A DNA stretch of 64,000 nucleotides. Origin: Streptomyces atratus. Its GTDB lineage: Bacteria > Actinomycetota > Actinomycetes > Streptomycetales > Streptomycetaceae. The stretch is taken from the NCBI RefSeq assembly GCF_900119365.1, contig NZ_FPJO01000024.1:1-64000 (forward strand), read 5' to 3'. Of the stretch, positions 1 through 9,370 are shown piece after piece. The stretch's first letter is position 1. Each line of letters starts with the position of its first letter. The notes beneath the pieces were generated by a model, which did no database searches, was not told the origin of the DNA, and was given only the letters and a program-made list of their open reading frames with translations. The translations under genes and the position numbers were made by a program.

Positions 1-84
1 AGACGACTGGGTTGATAGGCCAGATGTGGAAGCCCGGTAACGGGTGGAGCTGACTGGTACTAATAGGCCGAGGGCTTGTCCTCA
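1..84 (+). rRNA. 23S rRNA, 3' end (partial)
   Basis: The window opens inside the 3' terminal domain of 23S rRNA. The segment ending in GGTACTAATAGGCCGAGGGC is the standard actinobacterial 23S tail and is followed by an AT-richer spacer and then 5S rRNA, as expected in a 16S-23S-5S operon read on the plus strand. The exact 3' end is estimated to within a few bases. Confidence 0.9.
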
Positions 85-157
85 GTTGCTCGCGTCCACT
101 GTGTTAGTTCTGAAATAACGAACGGCCGTGTTGTTCCGGTGTTGTTTATTTCATAGT

Positions 158-277
158 GTTTCGGTGGTCATTGCGTTAGGGAAACGCCCGGTTACATTCC
201 GAACCCGGAAGCTAAGCCTTTCAGCGCCGATGGTACTGCAGGGGGGACCCTGTGGGAGAGTAGGACGCCGCCGAACT
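158..277 (+). rRNA. rrf: 5S rRNA
   Basis: About 120 nt beginning GTTTCGGTGGTCATTGCG and ending GACGCCGCCGAACTCC. It contains the conserved block CCGAACCCGGAAGCTAAGC, and the 5' and 3' ends pair to form helix I. It lies about 75 nt after the 23S tail, the usual order in Streptomyces rRNA operons. Ends are accurate to 1-3 nt. Confidence 0.95.
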
Positions 278-289
278 CCTTTTACGGGA

Positions 290-320
290 AAGCCCCGTGC
301 CCTTGTGGCACGGGGCTTTT
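290..320 (+). terminator. rRNA operon terminator
   Basis: Perfect 11-bp stem AGCCCCGTGCC / GGCACGGGGCT with loop CTTGT, followed by a T run, 13 nt after the end of 5S rRNA. It is a classical intrinsic terminator for the rRNA operon. Confidence 0.9.
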
Positions 321-464
321 CTGCGTTTACGGACATTTACCGGCCGGTCGTCCGATCGAGTCGTTCCGTCGGGGCCGGCCTCGCGCGGGCAGGTCCTGCA
401 TCGTAACGGGAGGGGCCTGGCAGGCCCTGTGAGAGCCCGTCAGAGTCTTCTGCGGCCAGTGGTT

Positions 465-492
465 TTGAGCATCCTTGAGTTCAGGGTATGCT
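465..492 (+). promoter_or_regulatory. Putative promoter of the tRNA-Thr gene
   Basis: TTGAGC (465-470), 16-nt spacer, TATGCT (487-492). This fits the housekeeping Streptomyces consensus TTGAC-N16-18-TAnnnT and would start transcription about 20 nt before the tRNA. The rest of the 321-517 gap after the rRNA terminator shows nothing else I can support. Confidence 0.5.
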
Positions 493-517
493 TTACCTCG
501 TTGCCACAGCGCAGCAG

Positions 518-590
518 GCCCCAATAGCTCAGTCGGTAGAGCGTCTCCATGGTAAGGAGAAGGTCTGCGGTTCGATTCCGCATTGGGGCT
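518..590 (+). tRNA. tRNA-Thr (anticodon GGT)
   Basis: A complete cloverleaf of 73 nt can be folded by eye. The acceptor stem is GCCCCAA/TTGGGGC, followed by the D arm GCTC/GAGC. The anticodon stem is TCTCC/GGAGA with loop ATGGTAA, giving anticodon GGT. The T arm is TGCGG/CCGCA with loop TTCGATT. The discriminator base is T and no CCA is encoded. It reads ACC/ACT threonine codons. Confidence 0.95.
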
Positions 591-602
591 CAGAAGAAAA
601 GG

Positions 603-632
603 AAAGGCCCCCGCCAGTCGGCGGGGGCCTTT
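603..632. terminator. Bidirectional terminator between tRNA-Thr and the osaC-like gene
   Basis: Perfect 13-bp stem (603-615 with 620-632) around loop AGTC, with A-rich 5' and T-rich 3' flanks. It separates the plus-strand tRNA from the minus-strand regulator whose stop lies at 651, so it probably serves both. Confidence 0.85.
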
Positions 633-650
633 CTTGTTGATGCGGCCGTA

Positions 651-3296
651 CTAGGCGGTGGGAGGCTCGGGCACGCGCATGGCGAGGATGGCCATGTCGT
701 CCGAGGCCGGCTCGGCGGCGAAGCGCTCCACCGCGCGCAGGATGCGAGCCGCCACCGCACCCGCCGTGAGGCCGGTGCAGGTCGCCAGAACGTCCGCCAG
801 ACCGTCGTCGCCCAGCATGCGGGTGCCCTCCCGGCGTTCCGTGACGCCGTCGGTGACGCACAGCAGGACATCGCCCGGGGCGAGGGTCACCGTCTGCTCG
901 TACAGTTCGAGTTCCTCGATGACGCCCAGCAGCGGCTGGGGCTCGGCCGCTGCTTCGACCGACCCGTCCTGACGCAGGCGCAGCGGCAGCGGGTGTCCTG
1001 CGCAGACCACCTTCAGAAGGGCGCTGCCGTCCTCCTGGGGCCACAGCTCGCCGTACAGGAGGGTCAGGAAGCGGCTGCGGGCGCCCTCGTCCAGGATGGC
1101 GGCGTTGAGGCGCTCCAGGACGGCGGGGCCGCCGAAGCCCTCGCGGGCGAGGAGGCGCAGGGCGTGGCGGGCGAGGCCTGTGACGGCCGCGGCCTCCGGA
1201 CCCGTACCGCATACGTCGCCGATGGCGAAGCCGTAGGCGCCGTCGCGGATCGGGAAGACGTCGTAGAAGTCACCGCCGACCTCGTTGCCCTCGCCGGCCG
1301 CACGGTAGATGACCTCGATCTCGACATTGGGGACCGCGGGCAGCCCCGGCGGCAGCAGACTGCGCTGCAGGGACTGGCTGATCGCCATGCGCTCCGAGTA
1401 GAGGCGGGCGTTGTCGAGGGCCAGGGCGGCGCGGCGGGAGAGGTCCTCGGCCAGTTCCAGGATCTCCTGGCGGAAATGGTCGTCGGAGGGCTTGCCGAGC
1501 GTCAGCATGCCGATGACACGGTTACGGGCCACGAGCGGCAGGACCACCGTCTCGCCGCCCACCGCGGCCGCGGTGGCGAGCGTCGTACGGATGCCGGAGC
1601 CCAGCCTGCCCGGTTCGACGAGCCGGCCGGTCTCACCGAGGCCGAGCGTGCGCATCGAACTCCGCAGGGCCGCCTGGTGGGCGGCCTCGGACGGGGCGGT
1701 CCAGACGCGCGCGCCGGGGGTCGGTACGGGGTCGGGCGGTGCGATCTTGGAGAGCAGGGCCTTGAGCCCGTCGATGCGCTCCTCGTCCTCGTGCAGGACG
1801 TAGGAGAGGTACGGCTCGGACGACTGGTCGGCGATCGTGTACACGGCGCACCAGGTGGCCAGGGTGGGGACCGTCATCTGGGCCATCAGAGCCAGGGTCT
1901 GGTCCCGGTCGAGGGTTCCGGCCAGCAGGTCGGAGGCCTCGACGAGGAAGGAGAGGGAACCGCGGCGGAGGCGCTCCAGCTCGCCCAGGCGGGCCGACTC
2001 GACCGCCAGCGCGATCCGGTCCGCGGCGAACTGCAGACGCAGGGCCTCCTCGTTCGAGTAGCGGCCGGCCGATTCGGCGGCGACGCCCAGGGAGCCCGTC
2101 AGCCGCCCTTCGACCTTCAGCGGGACGGTGACGACGGAACGCATCCCGGTCCCCCCGAGCAGCGGGACGGCGCCCGGCACGTTCTCGAGGTCTTCGTGGA
2201 CGGCGGGCATCCGGGCGGAGCCGTACCGTCCGGTTCCGGCCTCCACCGGGACGCGGGCGAAACGCTGGCGGGCGGAGGGCAGGCCCGTGGTGGCCCGTAC
2301 CTCCAGTTCCGTCTCGTCGTCCGTCGCCAGCAGCAGGAAGGCCGCATCGGCGTCGAGCATGTCGCGGGCCCGTTCGACCGTGCGCTGGAGCAGGCCGTCG
2401 AGGTCGTCGGGGGCGGGGGAGCCGATGAAGATCTCGAACGGGTCCGTCTTGCCGCTCTCGGCGTTCGTGTCGGACACCGGGGTGCGGGCCGGTGACTGGA
2501 GCACGGCGCGTTCGTAGTCGCGAACGAGCAGACAGACGGTCGAGGGCTCGCCGTGGGTGTCGCGGACCCGCAGGTGCGAGGCGTAGACCGGGATGATCCG
2601 GCCGTCGGCGCCCCGGATCCCGTAACTGCCCTCCCAGCGCGAGAGCTGGAGGGCGTCGACGATGCCCGTGTTGGTGCCCGGGGTCTGGGGCCAGGCGGTG
2701 AAGTCGGTGAGCTGTTTCCCGGTGACCTGATCCGCGGTATGGCCGAAAAGGAATGCGGCGTCCTCGTTCCAGGCCGCGATGGAGCCGGCGCTGTCGATCT
2801 GGACGACCGCCACCCGGACGCGTTCGTCGGCGACGGGGAGCAGCCTCACGGGGAGCAGCGGACCCGCCGAGCGGATGCCCACCGGGCGTTCGGGCAGGTC
2901 GAGCTGGAACCAGACATGTTTGCGGGTGGGCGAGTACTCGACGCCCCATCGGGTGGCGAGTGCCGCGCAGAGCAGCAGCCCGCGGCCGTTCTCGCGGTCC
3001 GGGCTGCCGAAGTCCGGGCCCGCGCTCTGGAGCGGGACCTCGCGTTCCGGGTAGTGGTCGGAGACCTCGATCCGGACGCCGTCCTCCGTGCGCAGACACA
3101 GCACGTCCGCGGCGGTGCCCGCGTGGACCACGGCGTTGGTCACCAGCTCGCTGGTGAGGACGACCGCGTCGTCGACGACATCGGTGTAGCCCCACCCCTG
3201 GAGGGTGTCGCGGACAAAGGCGCGGGCGGTCGCGACGGAGCGCCCGACCGGGTCGAAGGTGGCGGCCGCGCGCGCGGTGATCACAGCACTCCCCAT
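651..3296 (-). CDS. osaC: Multidomain anti-sigma kinase / PAS-GAF-GAF / PP2C phosphatase (OsaC-like)
   Basis: An 881-residue cytoplasmic regulator. Domains in order: an RsbW-type HATPase (about 1-135, N-box ELVTNAVVHAG), a PAS domain (about 150-275, WNEDAAFLFG), a GAF domain (about 305-455), a second weaker GAF-like region (about 465-620), and a SpoIIE/PP2C phosphatase (about 660-878, with GGDFYDVF, GDVCGTG and SDDMAILAM metal-binding motifs). There are no membrane segments. The architecture and its position divergent from the giant hybrid kinase match OsaC of S. coelicolor, which modulates sigma-B after osmotic stress (established knowledge; assignment here is by architecture and synteny). 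The ATG at 3296 opens the conserved ATPase domain. The gene is monocistronic and ends at a bidirectional hairpin. The likely role is to sequester a SigB-type sigma factor through the ATPase domain and reset the pathway through the phosphatase. Confidence 0.88.
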   Translation of the reverse strand: MGSAVITARAAATFDPVGRSVATARAFVRDTLQGWGYTDVVDDAVVLTSELVTNAVVHAGTAADVLCLRTEDGVRIEVSDHYPEREVPLQSAGPDFGSPDRENGRGLLLCAALATRWGVEYSPTRKHVWFQLDLPERPVGIRSAGPLLPVRLLPVADERVRVAVVQIDSAGSIAAWNEDAAFLFGHTADQVTGKQLTDFTAWPQTPGTNTGIVDALQLSRWEGSYGIRGADGRIIPVYASHLRVRDTHGEPSTVCLLVRDYERAVLQSPARTPVSDTNAESGKTDPFEIFIGSPAPDDLDGLLQRTVERARDMLDADAAFLLLATDDETELEVRATTGLPSARQRFARVPVEAGTGRYGSARMPAVHEDLENVPGAVPLLGGTGMRSVVTVPLKVEGRLTGSLGVAAESAGRYSNEEALRLQFAADRIALAVESARLGELERLRRGSLSFLVEASDLLAGTLDRDQTLALMAQMTVPTLATWCAVYTIADQSSEPYLSYVLHEDEERIDGLKALLSKIAPPDPVPTPGARVWTAPSEAAHQAALRSSMRTLGLGETGRLVEPGRLGSGIRTTLATAAAVGGETVVLPLVARNRVIGMLTLGKPSDDHFRQEILELAEDLSRRAALALDNARLYSERMAISQSLQRSLLPPGLPAVPNVEIEVIYRAAGEGNEVGGDFYDVFPIRDGAYGFAIGDVCGTGPEAAAVTGLARHALRLLAREGFGGPAVLERLNAAILDEGARSRFLTLLYGELWPQEDGSALLKVVCAGHPLPLRLRQDGSVEAAAEPQPLLGVIEELELYEQTVTLAPGDVLLCVTDGVTERREGTRMLGDDGLADVLATCTGLTAGAVAARILRAVERFAAEPASDDMAILAMRVPEPPTA

Positions 3297-3639
3297 TGGT
3301 GTCTCGTCGCTTCCCCGAGTCCTGTGCCCGTTTCTCGCCGCTTCGATTCGCCTGCCAGGCTAGACGCTCGGTCTCGGTGCCGGATACACGAGGGCCGACT
3401 TCGGGCAGGAGCGAGCAGGAATGGACCTGTGAACGGACAAGTGTGGGCTTCTCAACCGAGGGATGTGGGACAACCCTTGGAGCTTGTACCCCGGCTGCGT
3501 CGGGCCTGGTACGTTTCAACGATTTGACGTCCCCATGGTCACCCGTCGACGGTGGGCTGTGGCGGTGAGCCAAAGAAGAACTGGGCAAGCTCCCAGATAA
3601 GGCCCGAGCGATACGGTCAACCCCTGCGGGAGGGACACG
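3297..3639. other. Divergent intergenic region osaC/osaA
   Basis: 343 bp without a gene, which must hold the promoters of both divergent regulators. On the minus strand a GGGTAC hexamer (3491-3486) resembles the -10 of sigma-B-type promoters, but I find no matching GNNT -35 at 14-16 nt. On the plus strand TACGGT at 3612-3617 could be a -10 for osaA. No strong inverted repeat is visible. Confidence 0.4.
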
Positions 3640-6600
3640 GTGGAGTCTGGCGTGGCGGCGCGGGGCAAAAGCACGCGCACAAAAGGCGGACAGTCCGTGA
3701 AGAAACAGCGCAATGGAACCATCGACGTGGACGCGGCAGCGCTCAACAAACTGCTGGCGGGCCTCGTGGCGATGCGCGACGGGAATTTCCGCAGGCGTCT
3801 GACCGTCTCGGGCGACGGTGTGATGGCGGAGATCGCGGCGGTCTTCAACGAGGTCGCCGACCGCAATCTGCATCTCACCGGTGAGCTGGCCCGGGTGCGG
3901 CGGGTGGTCGGACGTGAGGGGAAGCTCACCGAGCGGCTGGAGACGGGCGCCTGCGAGGGCTCCTGGGCCGCCGCGATCGACGCCTCCAACGAGCTCGTCG
4001 ACGATCTGGCACGTCCGGTCTCGGAGGTCGGACGGGTGCTGTCGGCGGTGGCCGACGGTGACCTCGAACAGCGGATGGAACTGCGCTCGCACACGTCCGA
4101 CGAGACGGTACGGCCGCTGCGCGGCGAGTTCCTGAAGGTCGCCCGTACGGTCAACAGCCTCGTCGACCAGCTGTCGGCGTTCACCGAGCAGGTGACGCGG
4201 GTCGCGGTCGAGGTGGGTACCGAGGGCAAGCTGGGCGGGCAGGCCCAGGTGCGCGGGATGTCCGGGTCGTGGAAGGACCTCACGGACTCCGTGAACACCA
4301 TGGCGTACCGGCTGACCGCGCAGGTGCGCGACATCGCCCTGGTGACGACGGCGGTCGCCAAGGGCGATCTGTCGCGGAAGGTCACCGTCCATGTGGCCGG
4401 AGAGATGCTCCAGCTGAAGAACACCGTCAACACGATGGTCGACCAGCTGTCGTCGTTCTCCTCCGAGGTGACCCGGGTCGCCCGTGAAGTGGGCACGGAG
4501 GGTGAGCTCGGCGGGCAGGCGACCGTGCCGGGTGTGGCGGGGGTGTGGAAGGACCTCACCGACTCCGTCAACACGATGGCCGGGAACCTCACCTCCCAGG
4601 TGCGCGGGATCGCCGAGGTGACCACGGCCGTCGCCAACGGCGACCTGTCCCAGAAGGTCACGGTGAGCGCCCGCGGCGAGGTCGCGCAACTGGCCGAGAC
4701 CATCAACCAGATGACCGACACGTTGCGGCTCTTCGCGGACGAAGTGACCCGGGTGGCCAGCGAGGTCGGTGGTGAGGGTCTGCTCGGCGGTCAGGCGAAG
4801 GTGCCGGGTGCGGCGGGGACCTGGAAGGACCTCACCGACTCGGTGAACACGGTCTTCCGGAACCTGACGACCCAGGTGCGGGACATCGCGCAGGTGACCA
4901 CGGCGGTGGCCAACGGTGACCTGTCGCAGAAGGTCACGGTGGACGTGGCCGGCGAGATGCTGGAGCTGAAGAACACCGTCAACACGATGGTGGACCAGCT
5001 CCAGGCCTTCGGTTCGGAAGTGACCCGGGTGGCCCGGGAGGTCGGCGTCGAGGGCCGGCTCGGCGGTCAGGCCGAGGTGCCGGGCGCGGCGGGGACCTGG
5101 AAGGACCTCACCGACTCGGTGAACGCGGCGTTCCGCAACCTCACCGGGCAGGTGCGCGACATCGCGCAGGTGACGACCGCGGTGGCCAACGGTGACCTGA
5201 CGCAGAAGGTCACCGTCGATGTCGCGGGCGAGATGCTGGAGTTGAAGAACACCGTCAACACGATGGTGTCGCAGCTCTCCAGCTTCGCCGACCAGGTGAC
5301 GGGGATGGCGCGTGACGTGGGGACGGAGGGCCGCCTCGGGGGCCAGGCCCGGGTGGACGGCGTCTCCGGCACCTGGAAGGAGCTCACCGACTCCGTCAAC
5401 TTCATGGCCGGGAACCTGACTTCACAGGTGCGCCAGATCGCTCAGGTGACCACGGCGGTGGCGCGGGGTGACCTGTCGCAGAAGATCGACGTGGACGCCC
5501 GTGGCGAGATCCTGGAGCTGAAGAACACCATCAACACGATGGTCGACCAGCTCTCCGCCTTCGCCGAGCAGGTGACCAGGGTCGCCCGCGAGGTCGGTAC
5601 CGACGGGCGGCTCGGCGGGCAGGCGCAGGTGCCCGGCGTGGCCGGGGTGTGGCGTGATCTGACCGATTCGGTGAACGGCATGGCGGGCAACCTCACCGCT
5701 CAGGTCCGTAACATCGCGCAGGTCGCCACGGCGGTGGCGCGGGGTGACCTGTCGCAGAAGATCGACGTGGACGCGCGCGGCGAGATCCTGGAGCTGAAGA
5801 ACACCATCAACACGATGGTCGACCAGCTCTCGAACTTCGCCGAGCAGGTGACCAGGGTCGCCCGCGAGGTCGGTACGGAGGGCATCCTCGGCGGCCAGGC
5901 CGAGGTGCAGGGGGTGTCCGGTACGTGGAAGGACCTCACCCAGTCCGTCAACGGCATGGCGAACAACCTGACCATGCAGGTCCGCAACATCGCCGAGGTC
6001 ACCACCGCGGTCGCCAACGGTGATCTCTCCAAGAAGATCACCGTCGACGCCCGGGGCGAGATCCTCGAACTGGTCACGACCGTCAACACCATGGTCGACC
6101 AGCTGCTCAACTTCGCCGACGAGGTGACCAGGGTCGCCCGTGAGGTGGGCACCGAGGGCATCCTCGGCGGTCAGGCCCGGGTGCCGGGTGCGACGGGCAT
6201 CTGGAAGGACCTCAGCGACAACGTCAACCTGATGGCCAACAACCTGACCAGTCAGGTGCGGAACATCTCCCGGGTCTCGTCGGCGGTCGCCAACGGCGAT
6301 CTGCGCAAGAAGGTCACCGTCGAGGCGCGCGGCGAGGTCGCCGAGCTGGCGGACACCGTCAACACGATGGTGACGACGCTGTCCTCGTTCGCCGACGAGG
6401 TGACGCGAGTCGCCCGCGAGGTGGGCACGGAGGGCGAGCTGGGCGGCCAGGCCAGGGTGCCCGGGGTTTCCGGTACGTGGAAGGACCTCACCGAGTCGGT
6501 GAACTCGATGGCGTCCAACCTGACCGGTCAGGTGCGTCAGATCGCCGCGGTCACCACCGCCATCGCCAAGGGCGACCTCACCAAGAAGATCGACATCGAC

Positions 6601-9126
6601 GCGCGCGGTGAGATCCAGCAGCTGAAGAACACCATCAACACGATGGTGGACCAGCTGTCCTCCTTCGCCGAGCAGGTGACCAGGGTGGCCCGCGAGGTGG
6701 GCACGGAAGGGCAGCTGGGCGGCCAGGCCCGGGTCCGGGACGTCGACGGCACCTGGCGCGACCTCACCGAGTCGGTGAACGAGATGGCCGGAAACCTCAC
6801 TCGCCAGGTGCGGGCCATCGCGGCCGTCGCCACCGCGGTGACCCGTGGCGATCTCAACCTGAAGATCGATGTGGACGCGGCCGGCGAGATCCAGGCCCTC
6901 CAGGACAACATCAACACCATGATCGCCAACCTGCGCGACACCACGGCGACCAACAAGGAACAGGACTGGCTCAAGGGCAACCTCGCCCGGATCTCCGGCC
7001 TGATGCAGGGCCGCCGCGACCTGGACGACGTGGCCTCGCTGATCATGAGCGAGCTGACGCCGGTCGTGTCCGCGCAGCACGGCGCGTTCTTCCTGGCCAT
7101 GCCGACGGGGGACACCGGCGCGGTGGGCACGGACAGCGATGCGGAGGGCTCGTACGAACTCTGCATGAGGGGCAGCTACGGATACTCGGCGGGCTCGATG
7201 CCGACGTCCTTCCGGCCGGGCGAGACGCTCATCGGCACGGCTGCCGAGGAGAAGCGGACCATTCAGGTGGACAACGTTCCGCCGGGATATCTGAAGATCT
7301 CCTCCGGTCTCGGAGAGGCGCCGCCCGCACATGTGATCGTGCTGCCGGTGCTTTTCGAGGGAAAGGTGCTCGGCGTGATCGAGCTGGCGTCCTTCCAGCC
7401 GTTCACCCACATCCAGCGGGACTTCCTCAACCAGCTCGCGGAAATGATCGCGACGAGCGTCAACACCATCAGCGTCAATACGAAGACCGAGAAGCTCCTC
7501 GAACAGTCGCAGGAGCTGGCCGAGCAATTGCGGGACCGTTCACAGGAGTTGGAGAACCGGCAGAAGGCCCTCCAGGCCTCCAACGCCGAACTGGAGGAGA
7601 AGGCCGAACTGCTCGCCCAGCAGAACCGCGACATCGAGGTCAAGAACACCGAGATCGAGGAGGCCCGTCAGGTCCTGGAGGAGCGCGCCGAGCAGCTCGC
7701 GGTCTCGATGCGCTACAAGTCCGAGTTCCTGGCGAACATGTCGCACGAGTTGCGTACGCCACTCAACTCGCTGCTCATTCTCGCCAAGCTGCTCGCGGAC
7801 AATGCCGAGGGCAATCTCTCGCCGAAGCAGGTGGAGTTCGCCGAGACGATCCACGGGGCCGGTTCCGATCTGCTCCAGCTGATCAACGACATTCTCGATC
7901 TGACGAAGGTCGAGGCGGGCAAGATGGATGTCAGCCCGACCCGGATCGCACTGGTTCAGCTGGTGGACTACGTGGAGGCGACCTTCCGCCCGCTCACCGC
8001 GGAGAAGGGGCTCGACTTCTCCGTGAGGGTGTCGCCGGAACTGCCGGCGACACTGCACACGGACGAGCAGCGGCTGTTGCAGGTGCTGCGCAATCTGCTC
8101 TCCAACGCGGTGAAGTTCACCGACAGCGGGGCGGTCGAGCTGGTCATCCGGCACGCCAGCGAGGATGTGCCGAACGCCATCCGTGAGCAGCTCCTGGAGG
8201 CCGGCTCACTGCGTGACGCGGACGCCGACCTGATCGCGTTCTCGGTCACCGACACCGGTATCGGGATCGCTGCCAGCAAGATGCGGGTGATCTTCGAGGC
8301 GTTCAAGCAGGCGGACGGTACGACCAGCCGCAAGTACGGCGGCACGGGGCTCGGACTGTCCATCAGCCGGGAGATCGCCCGCCTGCTGGGCGGCGAGATC
8401 CATGCGGCCAGCGAGCCCGGCCGCGGTTCGACCTTCACGCTGTATCTGCCGCTGCAACCGAGCGAGTTGCCGCCGCAGGGATACCCGCAGATCGGCCCCG
8501 GGCCCATCGAGGCGCATCGCGCGGCGGTCGAGGAGGGACTGCTGCCGGAGGCCGGTGCGGGTGCCGACGCGGCGGCCGCGGCGCCGGGTCCGGCCGGTGC
8601 GGCCGGTCTGATGCGGCGCCGTCGCAAGAGCCTGGAGAGTGCGGAGCGCCGGCCCGTGCTGCCGCCCCGGAGCACCGCCCCGGCGGCTGCGCAGGAGCCG
8701 TGGACGCTCGCCGGGCAGGAAGAACCCGAGGTCCGCAGGGCGTTCCGGTTCCGCGGCGAGAAGGTGCTCATCGTCGACGACGACATCCGCAACGTCTTCG
8801 CGCTCACCAGCGTGCTGGAGCAGCACGGTCTTTCGGTGCTGTACGCGGAGAACGGGCGCGTGGGCATCGAAGTCCTGGAGCAGCACGACGATGTGACGGT
8901 CGTGCTGATGGACATCATGATGCCGGAGATGGACGGCTATGCCACGACGGCGGCGATCCGCCGGATGCCGCAGTTCGCCGGGCTGCCGATCGTCGCGTTG
9001 ACGGCGAAGGCGATGAAGGGTGACCGGGAGAAGGCGCTCGAATCCGGCGCTTCCGACTACGTCACCAAGCCCGTCGATCCTGATCATCTCCTTTCCGTAA
9101 TGGAGCAGTGGATGCGCGGAGAGTGA
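3640..9126 (+). CDS. osaA: Giant hybrid histidine kinase with poly-HAMP array (OsaA-like)
   Basis: 1828 residues with no signal peptide or membrane helix, so a cytoplasmic sensor of the Nik1 class. After a divergent N-terminal HAMP-like segment come ten 92-residue repeats, each carrying LGGQA and W(K/R)(D/E)L motifs (first LGGQA at residue 198, last at 1026, spacing exactly 92). Then follow a GAF domain (about 1128-1285) and a coiled coil (about 1285-1360). The HisKA phospho-acceptor is in SHELRTPLN (His1369). The HATPase has LRNLLSNAVKFTD, DTGIGI and GGTGLGLSI motifs. A proline/alanine linker leads to a C-terminal receiver with phospho-acceptor Asp1758 (LMDIMMPEMDG). The GTG start is chosen because GGGAGGG lies 5 nt upstream. 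Synteny with an OsaC-like and an OsaB-like gene supports OsaA, needed for osmoadaptation in S. coelicolor. The ligand is unknown; Nik1 relatives respond to osmotic stress. Confidence 0.92.
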   Translation: MESGVAARGKSTRTKGGQSVKKQRNGTIDVDAAALNKLLAGLVAMRDGNFRRRLTVSGDGVMAEIAAVFNEVADRNLHLTGELARVRRVVGREGKLTERLETGACEGSWAAAIDASNELVDDLARPVSEVGRVLSAVADGDLEQRMELRSHTSDETVRPLRGEFLKVARTVNSLVDQLSAFTEQVTRVAVEVGTEGKLGGQAQVRGMSGSWKDLTDSVNTMAYRLTAQVRDIALVTTAVAKGDLSRKVTVHVAGEMLQLKNTVNTMVDQLSSFSSEVTRVAREVGTEGELGGQATVPGVAGVWKDLTDSVNTMAGNLTSQVRGIAEVTTAVANGDLSQKVTVSARGEVAQLAETINQMTDTLRLFADEVTRVASEVGGEGLLGGQAKVPGAAGTWKDLTDSVNTVFRNLTTQVRDIAQVTTAVANGDLSQKVTVDVAGEMLELKNTVNTMVDQLQAFGSEVTRVAREVGVEGRLGGQAEVPGAAGTWKDLTDSVNAAFRNLTGQVRDIAQVTTAVANGDLTQKVTVDVAGEMLELKNTVNTMVSQLSSFADQVTGMARDVGTEGRLGGQARVDGVSGTWKELTDSVNFMAGNLTSQVRQIAQVTTAVARGDLSQKIDVDARGEILELKNTINTMVDQLSAFAEQVTRVAREVGTDGRLGGQAQVPGVAGVWRDLTDSVNGMAGNLTAQVRNIAQVATAVARGDLSQKIDVDARGEILELKNTINTMVDQLSNFAEQVTRVAREVGTEGILGGQAEVQGVSGTWKDLTQSVNGMANNLTMQVRNIAEVTTAVANGDLSKKITVDARGEILELVTTVNTMVDQLLNFADEVTRVAREVGTEGILGGQARVPGATGIWKDLSDNVNLMANNLTSQVRNISRVSSAVANGDLRKKVTVEARGEVAELADTVNTMVTTLSSFADEVTRVAREVGTEGELGGQARVPGVSGTWKDLTESVNSMASNLTGQVRQIAAVTTAIAKGDLTKKIDIDARGEIQQLKNTINTMVDQLSSFAEQVTRVAREVGTEGQLGGQARVRDVDGTWRDLTESVNEMAGNLTRQVRAIAAVATAVTRGDLNLKIDVDAAGEIQALQDNINTMIANLRDTTATNKEQDWLKGNLARISGLMQGRRDLDDVASLIMSELTPVVSAQHGAFFLAMPTGDTGAVGTDSDAEGSYELCMRGSYGYSAGSMPTSFRPGETLIGTAAEEKRTIQVDNVPPGYLKISSGLGEAPPAHVIVLPVLFEGKVLGVIELASFQPFTHIQRDFLNQLAEMIATSVNTISVNTKTEKLLEQSQELAEQLRDRSQELENRQKALQASNAELEEKAELLAQQNRDIEVKNTEIEEARQVLEERAEQLAVSMRYKSEFLANMSHELRTPLNSLLILAKLLADNAEGNLSPKQVEFAETIHGAGSDLLQLINDILDLTKVEAGKMDVSPTRIALVQLVDYVEATFRPLTAEKGLDFSVRVSPELPATLHTDEQRLLQVLRNLLSNAVKFTDSGAVELVIRHASEDVPNAIREQLLEAGSLRDADADLIAFSVTDTGIGIAASKMRVIFEAFKQADGTTSRKYGGTGLGLSISREIARLLGGEIHAASEPGRGSTFTLYLPLQPSELPPQGYPQIGPGPIEAHRAAVEEGLLPEAGAGADAAAAAPGPAGAAGLMRRRRKSLESAERRPVLPPRSTAPAAAQEPWTLAGQEEPEVRRAFRFRGEKVLIVDDDIRNVFALTSVLEQHGLSVLYAENGRVGIEVLEQHDDVTVVLMDIMMPEMDGYATTAAIRRMPQFAGLPIVALTAKAMKGDREKALESGASDYVTKPVDPDHLLSVMEQWMRGE
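4231..6990 (+). repeat. Ten tandem 276-bp in-frame repeats (poly-HAMP array)
   Basis: Ten direct repeats inside the osaA-like gene. The distance between the first and last LGGQA codons (4231 and 6715) is exactly nine times 276 bp, so no unit has gained or lost a codon. Units 6 and 7 (about 5460-5860) share long near-identical stretches. Each unit probably comprises two 46-residue HAMP modules. Confidence 0.9.
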
Positions 9127-9370
9127 TCATTAGTTGAGTGAATTGCGATGAGTTGATGATCGACTGTGCTCGCAGGGGTGTGAGAAGGCGCTGTACGGGG
9201 AACCTTCTGGTCCCTCACCGCGTTTCTGCTGTGTGCACAGTGACATCGCGGTGACAGGGTGTGGCGACGGGCGGGGTGCGGCTACCATGACCGGCACAAG
9301 GACGGACGGCGTAAGGGAGTCGTCCCCTGGGGCGGCGCCCGGTGCAATTCCGGGGCGAGGAGGACGGGCC

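Noticed and set aside
549..2495. Long plus-strand open frame (648 codons) opposite the osaC-like gene
   Set aside because: High-GC shadow frame: composition is Gly/Arg/Ala/Val-rich without domains, while the minus-strand frame has complete ATPase, PAS, GAF and PP2C motifs.
3297..3639. Sigma-B promoter for the osaC-like gene (GGGTAC at 3491-3486, minus)
   Set aside because: The -10-like hexamer is good but no GNNT -35 lies at 14-16 nt, so it is not listed as a promoter.
4231..6990. Regular repeat array as CRISPR
   Set aside because: Units are 276 bp, in frame and coding for HAMP modules; no short repeats with spacers and no cas genes.
5422..7527. Minus-strand 701-codon frame opposite the HAMP array
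   Set aside because: It repeats with the 276-bp period of the coding strand and shows only His/Leu/Arg/Asp patterns that mirror the HAMP repeats; no start signal.
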